From NCBI RefSeq assembly GCF_014851395.1, contig NW_024040040.1, positions 9,052,711 through 9,116,710 on the forward strand: a stretch of 64,000 nucleotides of DNA. The letters run 5' to 3'. The notes below the pieces were generated by a model that was not told the origin of the DNA, made no database searches, and worked only from the letters and a program-made list of their open reading frames with translations. This DNA is from Micropterus salmoides (taxonomy: Eukaryota; Chordata; Actinopteri; Centrarchiformes; Centrarchidae). Positions 10,201 through 25,000 of the stretch are shown piece after piece (within the stretch, counting starts at the first letter, position 1; every line of letters begins with the position of its first letter). The translations under genes and the position numbers were made by a program.

Positions 10201-13200
10201 ATTAAGCGTAAAAGGCAGCAAGCAGCCATGTAGAAACTGGAGCTTTTACAATGAGAGCATATCTATAGCTGCACTTGTTTCAAGTTAACTGCTAAACTGA
10301 GAAATGCGATAAATTAAGAGAGAGGTTGTGTTACTGAGCAAAGAGTGCGCAGCCGAACAGCCTTAAAAGGTCCACAATTTAGCTATTATTGACAGACGGC
10401 AGATATCAGTCAGCTGTGATATATACTTAAGTGAGTGCCATGATGATATCATGGCAGAACACACCCGCAGACAGGCACACCACCCAGAGATAATGGCCAT
10501 CCACAGTGGAAGATAAGTGAATTACCCTGCCATCTTCGCCGGGTTGAACGGACAACACTAGATGGATGGACACGCACGACCGCCTCACAAAGTGGCCTTT
10601 GCTTGTACATCCTGGAGAAGAGCTCAGTTTTTTCCTCCTCTTGTGCCTATCATCTATCTGTTCAGCTAACCACGAGACAGCCAGATCAATAAAAGTCCAT
10701 GCAACCCCACCTTGCTGTGCTTTCATCGTGACCTATTGACAAAGAGCAGCAAATGTCAAAGCTCTCCTCTTACTCGTGTCAGGGACAGAGGCAGGGTCAG
10801 ATTATGAAGGTCAGGAGTAATTACTCGTTGGAAGATAGGCTGAGGAAACAGAAGGTGTCACTTTGATCGAGCATTTTATAGCATTTATTATGCTGAAAAA
10901 CGATCATGGCATCACCAGTAGGGGGTGCTCTGCAGATCCAAAATGTCTAAAAGTGCTTTCAACTGAAGCATTTCACTCAAACAACAAGCTATGAACCTGA
11001 TGAATGTAATATTTTAGCTCTGTTTTGGTCTCCGCTAACTCCTGTGTCAGGCTCTTTAGCTGCTAAATGCTCTACAGTGTTCACTAGCTAGACGCTAACT
11101 TTGTTGTTTTAAAGCGTTTGTAAAAACAGTTAGCTAAAGATGCTGAAAGATGCTAAAACTCTACATAGCTGTGTGGCACTGCAGCGTCAGGTGATAATTC
11201 TCTGTGGATTCATATCACACATAATCATTTGATCAACTGTTAAAATAAAAATTAAAGCAGCTTTAAATGGGCTGAGACCATTTTCGCCTTTATAATCGTC
11301 TGCTTTCCTGAGCTAAAACAACTCTTCTTTACAATCCATCTCTTTCAAACATCACCTGTCATTCAACCCCGGTTTATTCCATGCCAGTGCCTAAGCTCTT
11401 TGCTAATGTGCTAAATGGCTTTCAAGTCTTTCAGGCCTGAAAAGGACAAAGTGGAAACATTTTCTCGGATCCCTGATTGATTGAGCCAAAATCTAATGTT
11501 CTCAGAGGGATTCGAGTGAATATACAAGACGAGTCTACTCTGTCACGTAATCGCCCAATCACAACACAACCGTGTGTCTGTGTGTGATCTTGCGTGGTTG
11601 TTCCTAAAGGTAAAGTTAAATCAGCTTGTCGCATTTTGCCACCAATCAATTCGACGCCTCGTTCGTGCCCTTCTCGCTGCCTGTCACCTCTCTCCTCACA
11701 GCAAACCTGCAAACACTATCGATCACCCTCTCTCCATCTGTCTTCCTGATTGTCTCTCTCTCACTCTCTAAATCACCATCAAAAAGCTACAGAGGAAACT
11801 CCCAGCTAGAGATCGATATCTGCCTTGTTAATTCACTCACTAGCATCAAGGACACAGTCAGTCTCATAATAAAAGCCTTGATGGAAACTATTTATGCCGC
11901 TGAAGAAGCAGCCCATACAAAAAGTGTCTCGATCGACAAAAATCTTGTTTATTTCATCTTTATTTTAAATTGAAAATACATCATGTTGCTTTTAGTTGAG
12001 GCATTTCTGAAGAATGGCTTCACTGCTCCAGCTCAACCTTACACTGTTCCAATGGGCACCGTCAATAAAGTATCACTTTTGACGCCATTTCTATCAGCCT
12101 GGTGTGTGTGTGTGTGTGGGTGTGTGGGTGTGGGTGGGGGTGGGGGGCAAATTTGAAAACAGGACTGCACATCGATTTCCCAGAGAAGTCAGGGTGTTGA
12201 TAACTCGCACAGCGGGTGCAAATCTATTTTAAAGGTGTTTCTGTGCCCATAAGGGATCCCTTAAATTCAGACTCCAAGAGGGAATTACTGTTTGACAAGA
12301 AAAGAACACCCGTCATCTCCGTCTTTAGTTACATGCTGTCGTTTTAATAATTCAATTTGAAATTCTAAAAACTAAAAACACTTTTAAATGCCCCTCGGCT
12401 GTGATAATGACAGCTTTGCTTTGCTTTTGGGGAGTGAGTCACTGACAGGAACAAGAGCAGCATGAAGGACGCTGTGAAAATATCTTAAATATAATTTTTA
12501 AAATGATTAATGCTAACCCTGTTGTAAATTTGTTAGCCATATCAACTTTATATGAAAATAATATTGTGTTTACAGTTACTTTAACACTTTGTAAAAGAAG
12601 ATTTGTCTTTATGTAAATTTGAGCATTTATAGATGCCGGACTCCTACATGATGGCAACATTTCCTGCCAAATATTGTGAATTCTGCGGGGGGGCGGGGTT
12701 TGTTGTGGACAGGACTCAGCTGGAAAAAGGTAATGGTGATGGCACATTCTGAGCACTAAACGGGATTTAGCAACATTTTGGACTGAAAATCTGACAGCAG
12801 TTGGTCAGTTGTTCTGATCAAACCACACCTATGCAGTGTTTAGAGTTTGTGACTTAATCTTAATTAACTTCACTTACTTTTTTTTAAAAAACGTTAATTT
12901 AGATTTATGACTATTTATGTAACAGAAATATACTTTGTAAAGGTCTTTGTTAATAGGTCACGATGAAAAATACCTGAATTTTACCACCAGAATAAACCCC
13001 AAAAATGAAACCAAATTACTTCTGAAAAACACTCTCAGTAGGGAGAACATTCAGCCCTTGGACATGGATGGATAACACTGCATTTGGCAAAGCAGATATG
13101 ATATTAGCCCGGTTCGTTTCTCAGCTTAGCCAACTTGACTGTGGATGAATGGGCGACTACTGATGAGCATGGGTAACAACTGGGAAGAGCTATAAAACAC

Positions 13201-16200
13201 AACATATTCCCAAAAAGTTAAATGAGACTGGCAATTACAGGAGGGTACAGATTCAGCAGCAGCAGGTCTGCATGTTAGAGGGGGATGTTATCAAGATGAC
13301 AGAGGGAAGATGCTCAGCTGCACGGAGACCAGGGGGAGTCTCCAGACCAAGAGGGTCAAGCAGGATCCATTTTCACTCATCTGATTCTTTCACTTGTACT
13401 AATTTTATCTTTGCCTGCCAATTACAGGCAAAATGATCCCTGTGCCCATCTGCGCACAGCGGGATCACTATCCAGCAAGCAAGCATACACACGCAGACAA
13501 TAACTGCAACACTCTCTTTCAGCCTTAAATGATCTGCCAGTGGCATGTTTGCCCCGCCACGACATAACCCAGTGGTAGGGAATATTGGCAAGTAACTTCA
13601 TAAGTCATACTGAAGTGATAAAGAAGTGTGAGGCAATAAATGAAGAGCAAGGAAACTGGTGCTGCCCTGTGATCTTCATTGGCTGCAGATGAGATGCTAT
13701 TTTGGGCGATAAAGCAAAAGCCCCAGGGATGCTGGTATCGAGACGAGGGAACCGAGGATGCTTGCAGAAAGACGAGGTGTCCACGCAAGCAAGGGTGTAA
13801 ACTGTGAGGAGCTGCATCCGACTTACACTTACACAAATTAAATTATGCATTTCAGGGTTCAATACAAAATCATCTTTCAGTTGAAAATCCTCCTCTTAGG
13901 ACTGAATCATCCATCTGTAATGATTTAAAATGGCTGCATTTCAGGTAGCTACATTTTACATTTGGTTTTCAAACACACCCACGACAAGTAGGGTGTCGAG
14001 GACAGCCGCGCACACAACAGCCTGGCGTGTGCAGCTTTAGTAGCTTTAGCGTCTTAGCCTTAACCTTTGCTTGACATCTTAATCTTTGCAGCTTTGTGAG
14101 GTGTCAGCCAGTCCTCTAGGTCCATGTAGATATGGAAAGGATAAATGTAAGACTGTACTCTGCAAAGGTCACATCTACCCACACAAACTACAGAGGAATT
14201 TCTGAAAGGCAATCCACTTTTTAGCAATATGCAAAGGCTGTTTTCAACACGGTGCTGTATTTTTTCTTGCAGCATGTTGACATTGAGTCTCTGTAAACTC
14301 ACAACTTGTATCCTCCCTATAACTATTACTCTGTAAGTAGGTACAGTATGCTGGATCACACACTAATAAAGGCCTAGAAAACAATAGAGAGACTTTGTTG
14401 AATCTGATGCAGTTCCCATACAGTCTTACTGTTTCATTCCATGATGACTTATCCGTCAGCCATCCTACAAAAGTCTGACGGCACAAAATAGAAACCATGA
14501 GGCGGTTTGATGGATGGCACATAATGATGTGTCTAGCAGAGGCTTCCTCTCTGTGATGTTTTTTTCTGTTTTAACCAAATCGACACAGTGTTTTGTGAAA
14601 AATAAAACTTCAATCCAGTTGACAGGTTTCTGAATTAATCTGGAGTTCTGGATTAACCCCCCCCCCCCCCCCCCAACACACCCTTCCTCCTCCCCAGTAT
14701 AATAAAACCTGTCTCTGACTGCCCCTAATCCCCCTAAGGAGTGTGGAGATTACCAAGATCCTCTGAATATCTCATATATCTCACAAGAATACTGTCATCA
14801 AGTGAGTGCACTCAGGGGTTTGATTTAGCAGAAACAACACATTTTGTGTATGAATACATTCTTTAACTTGATCCTATATTCCACTATACAATCTTTTTAT
14901 TTATTTTATTTTAGAATGCTTTCAAAATATTCTCACTTCACTTTAGCTCCAGTCTGCCAGCAGCACATCTCTAAATGGGGATTAAAAACATGTTCTTTCA
15001 ACACAAAGAAACCTGTCCCTGTTGTAGTCTATTTCCCCCACTTGGTAAAATAAATAAAGACTATAAAATGCATCTATTTCTCATAATTATCAGATATCTA
15101 AGAGATACTGTCTTACTCTTGTCTTAACCTTCTCAAACTTTCTCAATTTATGTGACAATATCTAATAATTACTGCGAAGGTTTCCTACAATTTATGAGAC
15201 ACTTTCTATGATAATGTTTTTCATAACTATGACACACTATGTCATCATTTAAGAGAGGGTTTCCAATACGTATGAGATGCTAAGTTATTATGACTTCGCA
15301 TAACTATGGAAGTGAGGATATTTTGCAGGTAATCAATCGTCAAAATGACAAAATATAGGGAAATAGGCCGGGGTTGATTGTAAACTAGACATACCAAGTT
15401 TCAAATAGATTTTTTGAAAAACTGATATAAAGAAATGACTGTATAGTGGAATATAGGATCATGGTATAGAAAAATAATGATCAAGTCAAATGTTTATGTG
15501 AAAAAAATCATGTGGTGGTGGGTGACAGAAATGGTCTGCCATATGCCTTTACACAATGCCCAATTAGCTGCTGGCTAAAACTTGTAATAGTGATACTAGG
15601 TGTTTTTAGACATATTTTTCTGACACAAAGAGTTGGTTGCATGCTGCCAAAAAACAAAATGTGTTCACATAGGAACCCCTTGCTAATTGCTAGCAAGATA
15701 TTCAGACAACTCACCAACTGCAACTGCAGTGCAAGTTCAAGCAGTAAGCTAAATGCACCAGGGCTGGCAGAACAAGGTATTAAAAATCATTATCAGTTCA
15801 TTATCATATTCACACTCATGCAATAGACTGCATAGACATGCATCTGCTGTCATTTATTTATGGTTTAAGTTTAAAGGTGGTGTATGAGATTTTAATCCAG
15901 TACACTTTTGTCCAATTCAGCAAATACTGCCTCAAGGTCCGGTGTTTGTACACAGACCTGGCTCTCCAAATGGGACCGTGGTTTAGATTAGTGGACGCCT
16001 ATTTAAATATTGGGAGATGTGTATTTGTTTGGCTTTTGAGTTTAGTGATGGAAAAGCAAGAGCATTCACCCCACCGGGATTTGAACCCTGGTCTACAGGG
16101 TACCAAACATGCAACTCGACCGCAACGCCAGGCTCGTACGGCAGTCACTGCGCATACTCAACTCTAGTGACGGTGATCCGTCACAAGTTTAAATATCAAC

Positions 16201-19200
16201 AGTCTTTCTCCAGAATCACAGACCCCATCTTTAAATGCAGATTTTTAATTTTGACGTTTCAACGACTTATACACATCAAGTATCTGTACCTTCAAGTGTG
16301 ACATGAAAACAGCGGAACACCACCAAGATGCAGACAAGAAAGTGTGTCCAATGTTAAAAGTGTAGCAATAAATGGGGTATTATGAGTGAAATTCATGATA
16401 ATTATTCAGTTGCCATCCCAGCTAGGGCAGAAGAAGTGTAGTGCAGTGTGTGAATTGCTGTGACAGGATGTTTTTAATTGCTTTCTAGAGTTAGAAAGCA
16501 ATTAATAACTGTAGAAAGCAAATGTATAATGATAAAAGTGATGTCAGTTCAAAAGCAAAATAATGTCATGATACTATGATAGTTAGGCTCCAACTGAAAA
16601 AAGACTCAGGAATAGTACAGTATTCTGGGAAATAGACTTTGGAAGATACTACTCTCATATCTGTCGACTAGCTAGCTAGAGCTAGCAGATGATTAGCTTA
16701 GACGCCATAAAGTCACTGCCAAGACAAGGTTCCAGCATATAACTCTCTATAAAACCAGAGCCTGCTGTTTTTACATTTAGTTAGTGTACACAATGTTTGG
16801 TCATATTTTGGATAGTCTCAGGCTCGCTGTTAACCCCTGCTTCCAGTCTTTATTGTAAGCTAACCGACTCCTGGCTCTTGCTTCGTATTTAGCATACAGT
16901 CGTGGGAGTGTTATCGATCTTCTCATCTAACTCTCGGCAAGAAAGTGAATGAGGGTATAAAAATAAACTACATTTTAGAGGGTCAGTATAAACCGTGGTT
17001 TTGAGTCACTTTGGTATCAACATCAATATTTCATGAACCACAAATTCCCCTCTCGCTTACCTCCCTCCGAGGGGAGTTCAGAGGTCATTCAGCGCTCTGT
17101 TGGGCCTAATTGCTAATATTATCATCACTCTGCTGTAAGGCATGTGATCAAGGTCACATTTCCCATTAGCTCGGCAAATCAGACATGTGGCATAAATTTC
17201 TATATGCCAAGTCATACAAAAAAGGTGATATCTTTAATTCAGCAAGGCGTCATCGCCAAGCTGGTGAGGATATGTGTCATGAGTGTGAAGAGACATACTG
17301 TAACACATACCTCGGAATGAGCACACTTAACGTCCACACCTCATTCGCAAACATTTGATGTCACTGTCTTGGCCTCCTCCACAGAGTCGAGCCAGTGTCG
17401 TGTAAGGATAGGAAACAGAAACTAAACGCTACCTGAAGAAATTTATATGCTTTATCAGCATGCATCACAACATCACACTGCAGCATAGGATCTCCCGAAA
17501 GACCTGTATATTCACCCTTTGCCAAAAATAAAACTCTAGTGTCAGGTACTGTACATATACTTTTCCACCCACAAGAAGTGACGAATAAGAGGTTCAGTGA
17601 ACTGTCTCCTAAACAGCAGTGAACGGGAATATGTACAGAATCCAACACCAAGTTTAGTTGTTTTACTTTCCTTGAAGGGAGACTGTGTAACTTTTTTGCT
17701 ACTGTTTAGCATTTAGCTAACAGTACTGTAACTGTAGCATATGTGGCCAGCACAGCCATAAGGTTAGCGAGGTGATATGATAGCGATAGACCTAAACTTT
17801 GCAAACATTAGCTAACATTTATCCACCGTACTGGTCATATCAAACCAAGTAAAGCTGATGCATCAGTGTTTTTAATTGAGCGTGGGTTAATTTTACTGGT
17901 TATGAATTCAACTTTTTATTAGGAAGAGGAACAGTGTGTTATGTCTTTCCTCAAAAGTTACAGTCTCACTTTAAGGCATCACAGATCCGCTGGGAGCACT
18001 TTGTATGATTTCTGGCTACTGAAGGTCATTTTTTTTTTTTTGACAATCCGCGTTCTTTTCACATTGAGTTTTTACAACAATGTGTGGTTGTCAGCAGCTT
18101 GAAATATCGTGATGTGTAAGCTTAGAGACTGACATTACAGTCAAAGGCAACGCTGACAGTAAAAGGGCATTATTACGCCTAAAGCGTTTCAGAAACACTC
18201 CCTGCTTCAAACTGAACATATTTTCTCAATAATACACTGTACATCCCGCACTGAAATCTCTGCATATTGCTTTATTTGGCTGCGGATTTAGACAGACTCA
18301 CTGTAACTGCAAGGGGAGATTAATGTCAAAAACATGCAACTGGATGTTTTTTCCCTAGATAGTCTATTAAGTATTTCAGTGAAACATGGTTTAGCAAGAG
18401 GAAACAGAAAATCACACATATTGAAAACTGCATTTTGATTCAAAGAAACTACACCTTGTCAGTTTTCTGCATATTTTTGCATATTTGAATGCCTTTAGTG
18501 TCATTATCATCATCATAATAGGGGTGCTGTTGCCACATGAATAGCTAAAACCACCTTAACTGTGTCCATAATGAACTGGGCTAATTAGACTTGGGCTGCA
18601 CTGTGTTTTGGCCAGCCTGCATTCTTTGCTCTAATCTGAAATAATGAGGTCAGTAATAAGGTTACACTCTCTGACTGCTCAGTGTGAGGCCGAGCTGCTG
18701 AAGATGAACAGGGCAGCCTGGCAATTGAAACAGGTTTGACGTCTGGACCGTACAGCAATTTTGTAACCCGCTGCCATGTGAATGCTGTAGCATCATGCTG
18801 CGAGCAAAGCCCTGCAGGAGCCTCTGCAAGTGGTGTGCCTATCAAAAACTACTTGAACTGGCCTCGTATTACTCACTGAAGTTTGCATATTAGGAGGGAA
18901 ATTGCCAGACATAAGGAGGGCAGACGGATAGATGCAGGTTAATACAGCATATGCGGCTTATGTTAAGTCAGGGAAGAAAGGAAGAAAAGAAAAACCTAAA
19001 GGAGGTGATTTACTAATCTCAGTATGGTTCTCATCATAAATGTGCTGTGTTGTGATCACATTCATCATCAGTTTGCTGGAGTGTCCTCTAAACAAGAGCT
19101 AAATTGAAAAAATTGCTCTGATTTGACAAAGATGTGTTTAAGCCGTGCCACTAATTCACATCAAGCATCGCTAGCTGAGCTCTAACCAAACGAGGACTGG

Positions 19201-22015
19201 TTGCCATGCCAATGCGTTTGAGATAATTAGTAATCATTCTCTCATGTTCCTGTTTTTGATTATTATGAATGTATCAACCTTGAAGAAACTTTTCATGTGT
19301 CACCGACTCACAATCACGGGAAAAATACAGTAAACTAAAAATATCATTAAGAATATATAAGAGAGGTGATTCCAAGGTGACTATCAAGTGCTGGAAAGCA
19401 AACAGATGCTTCTGTATTCAAATCGGGCCACATACACTTACACCATATGTGCAAAATATTAATCTTTTCAAGAAGTAATAGGGTGAATCTGGGTAAAAGC
19501 CACTATCTCTTACTGACACGCTGACTATGAAGGAGAACAGACGTTTTGACACAACTGAGATGTAGGTTGTGAAAAGGCTTTGAAGTACATTCAGCGTACA
19601 CTGAAGAATTTTTAGTCTCACCTTACCTCATTTCACGCACACACACCCTCGAGACCCAAATATATTTCATCAGGGGACGGAAAGTAAGGAAATGAGGCAG
19701 CAGCAGAGGCAGCCAGCTACAGTAAGATGAGGGGTTTAGTAGTGGTAAATACATTCTCACTTTACCACTGTGGAATATCATTTTATATTATCAAGGTGGA
19801 GCTACTTTATATAAAGTTATGTAGTTAAATCCAGAGGTTTCCAACCCAGGGGTCGGGCCCCCTCCAGAGGGCGACAAGATAATTCTGGGGGGTCATGAGG
19901 GGATTATTGGGGTTGGAAAGAAGGAAAAAGCTCTGCTACACATTTTTTTTTTTGCTAATCTTGGCTTTTTAGTGAAACAGTTATTTAAATGAAACCATTT
20001 AATAAGCAAATATGTTTTTACGCTGAGGCGGAAAGGTTGGTGTATCCATAAAAATTCACAAAATTTAACAAAGTCCGGTGGAAACAGACTTAGTAAATAA
20101 ATCGTGACAGATGCAGCATGTGATTTTAAACGTTCACTTAAGCTTCCACTGAAGAGAGAAAAAAATGGCGGCAGACAAAAAGATCAGATCTGTACGGAGC
20201 GATGACGAGACTGTAACCTTTTTCAAAATATTTCATGAAATGTCATATTCACGTTTTCCACATTGTTTCGGGTCATTTGAGGTTTCGACCAGCGCTTAGT
20301 CATCTTGTTGCGCCTTCTTCTCCTGCAGCGGTTTAATGGCACCCGACTGGAAAATTAGTGCCACTAGCTGTTTATCTTGATGCATTGAATGGGAAACCAC
20401 TGTCTCAATCTGAAAAGTACCCCTCTCCTGCTGTCAGATAAATTAGATGTGTAGTGCAGATGTTTCCCTCACAAATGTAGTGAAGTAGAACTAAAATAAC
20501 AATTTTTTACATAAGTTCTGTATTTGAGTACATGTACTCTTTGGGATGGTTTTAATGCCCGACACATTCTCACTACCAGCTCGTCACATATGGACCTTTG
20601 GCATTTATAGACCCCTTGGCATTGCTTTTTAACATTCTGGGTACCCCAGTGTCACTTTTCGACGTTTAGCAACAATAAATATATATCATCCGGTTAGACT
20701 TACAAAATAAAAGTAAATGTTAATGTTGTAAAAACTCACTATTTGGTTAGGTTTAGGCACCAAAAGTACTTGGTTAGGTTAAAGAAAAGATCATGGTTTG
20801 GGTTATAATAACTACCTTATTTATTTCCTTTAACTTACGTAGGTTAAGTAACGTCACTTACGCAACTTACATAATCTACTTAACTTAAAAAAAAAAAACC
20901 ATTCAATATTGACCTTTTGTTTCACATGGCAAACCAGTCTCACCAGTCTCCTGGCTGAAAGTCCGGTTTCTGGCCCATCGTCCACCCCAACCACTCCATT
21001 ACTCTGACTTTTCTGTTAAATATCCTATTCCTACCTGTATATGTGTCCATATGTGACAACTTGAGAGTGAGAACAGGTTGGAATGCTATATGTTTTATCT
21101 TGCACTCAATAGTTAAATAAACCAGTGTAGGGTCTAAGGGCTGAAATAAGACTCTGCAAACTACATCACACCCTGCAGGATGTAGTCTTTAGGTAAGTGT
21201 GGGCGTCATCTATTCCAATGATGCTTGATCTCTGACTGTCTGAGTTCCCTTTGCTATATGTGACTTGTATAAGACAAGAGCCGTCCTCTGATTTCAGCAT
21301 GCTATTACTGAGTTGGATTGCCTTTTTTTGGAGTCAGACTAGGAAACAATGTTTGAGAGCTTTATAAAATACATTATGTCTGAACTATATTTATATGTAT
21401 TTTGGAAAAACAACTATAATGCTCATTAACCTCTCTTAACTTCTCTTAAAAACAGAGAGATCCAGGCTGAAATACAAACAAATCTACCAAAGCAGAGTGC
21501 TCTTACAGAATAGAACAGAGTAGCATTAAATATTGCAGTAAGTTGAGCAGTAAGATGCCTTAGCACAACACACGCACTGATCCACACATGCACAAACTCA
21601 GATCCCTATGCTGTCACCGTCGTGTGTGTCACAGTCCATCATGGAGGGTCTACATCGCCCAAAGTGACAGAACAAGGGCCTTTCAGGACTGATAAAACCT
21701 CGACATGAAACCTTGTGGCAACACATCATCAAGTGCAGAATAAGCTCTGTATAGTCTTTATTCAGCAATTTTAATCTAAGGTGACAGGAGGGCTCCACTT
21801 TAATTGTCCGTCTGTTTCCAGGCCGTCATGGTTCCCCAATATTTTTTTAAGTGTGTGGACAGAAAATCAACCAGGCATTATCCCGGGGAAATGAGAACTT
21901 CATGTGACAGATTTATGGCTGTTGAATGAGTTATGACTCACTGCTCGTCCAACAAAGTCAGGGGTATAGAATGAGCTATGACTCATGGTGCATTTGGCTC
22001 AAATCTGATACATTT

Positions 22016-22055
<40 letters not shown>

Positions 22056-25000
22056 CCTGCATCTGGTCTTATGTGACAACTGTGCACACAAATTACTCTC
22101 ATTTTAAAAATTTAAAAGTCGAAATGATGAGAATAACGTCAACATGAGCATAAAGTCGAAATAATCAAGGAATTGAAAGGATTATGGATCATGAAGGACA
22201 AAAATTAATGATTAGAATAAAGTCGAAATGATTAGAAAAAAGTTACCGTGATTTGAATAAAGTCGAAATGATTAGAATAAAGTTACCGTGATTTGAATAA
22301 GGTAACAGTGATTTGAATAAGGTTACAGTGATTAGAAAAAAGTTACCGTGATTTGAATAAAGTCGAAATGATTAGAATAAAGTTACCGTGATTTGAATAA
22401 GGTAACAGTGATTTGAATAAGGTTACAGTGATTAGAATAAAGTTACCGTGATTTGAATAAGGTAACAGTGATTTGATTAAGGTTACAGTGATTAGAATAA
22501 AAATACCGTGATTTGAATAAAGTCAAAATGATTAGAAAAAAGTTACCGTGATTAGAATAAAGTTATCGTGATTAGAATAAAGTTACCGTGATTAGAAAAA
22601 AGTCGAAATGATTAGAATAAAGTTACTGAATGAAATGATTTGAATGAAGTCGAAATGATTTGAATAAAGTCGAAATGATTTGAATAAAGTCGAAATGATT
22701 TGAATAAAGTTACCGTGATTAGAAAAAAGTCAAAATGATTAGAATAAAATTACCGTGATTACAATAAAGTCGAACTGATTTGAATAAAGTCGAAATGATT
22801 TGATTAAAGTTTACGTGATTATAATAAAGTTACCATCATTAGAATTAAGTCGAAATGATTAGAATAAAGTCGAAATGACTAAAATAAAGATACCATGATT
22901 AGAATAAAGTTACCGTGATTAGAATAAAGTCGAAATGATTATAATAAAGTTACCATGATTAAAATAAAGTTACCATTTAGTCAAAATGATTATAATCAAG
23001 TCGAAATGATTATAATAAAGTTACCCTGATTATAATAAAGATACCATGATTTGAATAAAGATGCCATGATTAGAATAAAGTAAAAATTACAAGAATAAAG
23101 TTTCCATGATTAGAATAAAGTAAAAATGGCAAGGATAAAGTTTCCATGATTAGAATATAGTAGAAATGTCGAAAATAAAGTCAAAATGACAAGAATAAAG
23201 TTACCAAGATTAGAATAAAGTCGAAATGACGAGAATAAAGTTGACTGTCCGCCATGCCAGTTGCCATGTAGGCTACATCAAACACATTTGATACTTCAAC
23301 TTTATTCTCGACATGCAAAATAAATAAAAAATCTTCATCCTTACTTTTTTCCCTTAATGTTGCCCCAATACTCTGTTGTAACATTGAAACGTCATAATGG
23401 GTGCCAATAAACTCAGCAGATACAAATGTTTCCTGGAGCAAGACATTGAAACTCTAAAATCTGCTGATGACCTCTAACCTCCCTGTGGAAGGGCCAGACA
23501 GGGATCAATGAGTATCACATTATCAGTGAGTACTTTTCATGATCGCTCGGTGCAGTATCGTATTATATCGGATATTGTCTGGTGATAAACCGCAGAAAAA
23601 TCTTTGTGTAAGTCAACACCAGCAAGAGTTAATGCACCACTCATTGGGTCTGTGAGTGGAAATATGATCCTCCAAACAACACTTCCCTTGTCAAAATAAC
23701 TCATAAAAAATGGACACTTAGCAGAAGGGGAAATTGCTGCATAGCCCAGATTTGGCAGCATCTTTAAAAACTGAACTTGTGTCTGCTATCAGCCTTGTAC
23801 ACAGCAAAGTGCCAATGTTAATGAGCGCTGATTTTTCACTGACTATTATATTGAGTTGACAAGTGTTGACTGGAGTGTTGTTGATTCACTCATAGTGCTG
23901 ATACGGCTCGGAGGCGCCTCTTCAAAACTATTTAAAAGCCTTAAATTAAGTCTGATGGCTGCCACAGAGGACAGTTAATGGATGGAAGGATTCTTGAAGG
24001 CGCTCCCAGTCTTCCCTGTCGACTCCCTTTAACGCGCTCCGTAACATATGGAGATTTGCTCTCTGAACCAACTGCAAGGTAAATTGGCTTCAACACGTAG
24101 GCGGCACACCTCGCAGGACCCTGCCCTTCTTAAGTGATTTACTCCCTTAAGCTTAGCTCTATCGGTTCTGTAATTACAGGAAATTGAAGCAGACCTTCGG
24201 ACGAGGAAGCGGCCTCACTGAACGTGCCATGTGGTGTGCATGTTAACGCTGCAGCTTTAACAACTCTATAAGCTGCGTTACTTGCCTCTAGGAATGCACA
24301 GGTTTGGTTTGAGCAGCACTGGAGGAAACTGAAAGCCAGGGAGAAATTGGTGCAATCCAGTTACCTTTGACCTAGAGCCTCTAGGTAAGCAAAGGAAGCT
24401 TCACAGCTCACTGCAGTCTGCTGACAAAACTCCTCTTGTAGGCTCAAAAAACACATTTTATAATAATTATTTTAATAATCGACTCCTTCAGTCACCGCCT
24501 GTCGTCTTAAAATCACTTGTTTTGTCTAAAACCTAAAGGTATTTCATTTATAATGATGTCCGGCTGCAAATGTTTTGACATTTTTGCTCAATAAATTACT
24601 CAATAAAAAACAGTATCAAAATTGTCCTCCATTGATTGTCTGTGAATTGACAAATTAATTGATCGATTAATCATTTCAGATACACTCACATTTTATTTTA
24701 GTGAGCGCTCATAACTTCTTCAACACACGTATTTTGCCTCAGATTAGTTTTGCACTTGGTTGTTAACAAGTGAGTCACTCAGTAGATGAATGAATGAATG
24801 AATAACTTCATATTTTAAAAAATGAGTCCGTGAGTAACCAGTGAACAAGTAAATAAAGTTGTGTTTGTGAATGAGTGAGTGAGTGAATGAGGGTGTGGCG
24901 GTATGAGTGAGTGAGTGAGTGAGTGAGTGAATGAGGGATTGAAGGATTAACTGGTGAATGAAAGAACGAGTAAGTGAAGGAGTGGGTGCGGTGAATATGT

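Noticed and set aside
16040..16150. Functional tRNA gene
   Set aside because: A- and B-box-like parts are present, but the acceptor stem does not pair and the T-stem has a mismatch.
22115..23245. Possible CRISPR-like array
   Set aside because: Units are contiguous 20-mers with no unique spacers, in a vertebrate intron.
23181..23441. 86-codon - strand open frame at the end of the minisatellite
   Set aside because: Partly made of repeat units; no domain, Kozak start or splice context.
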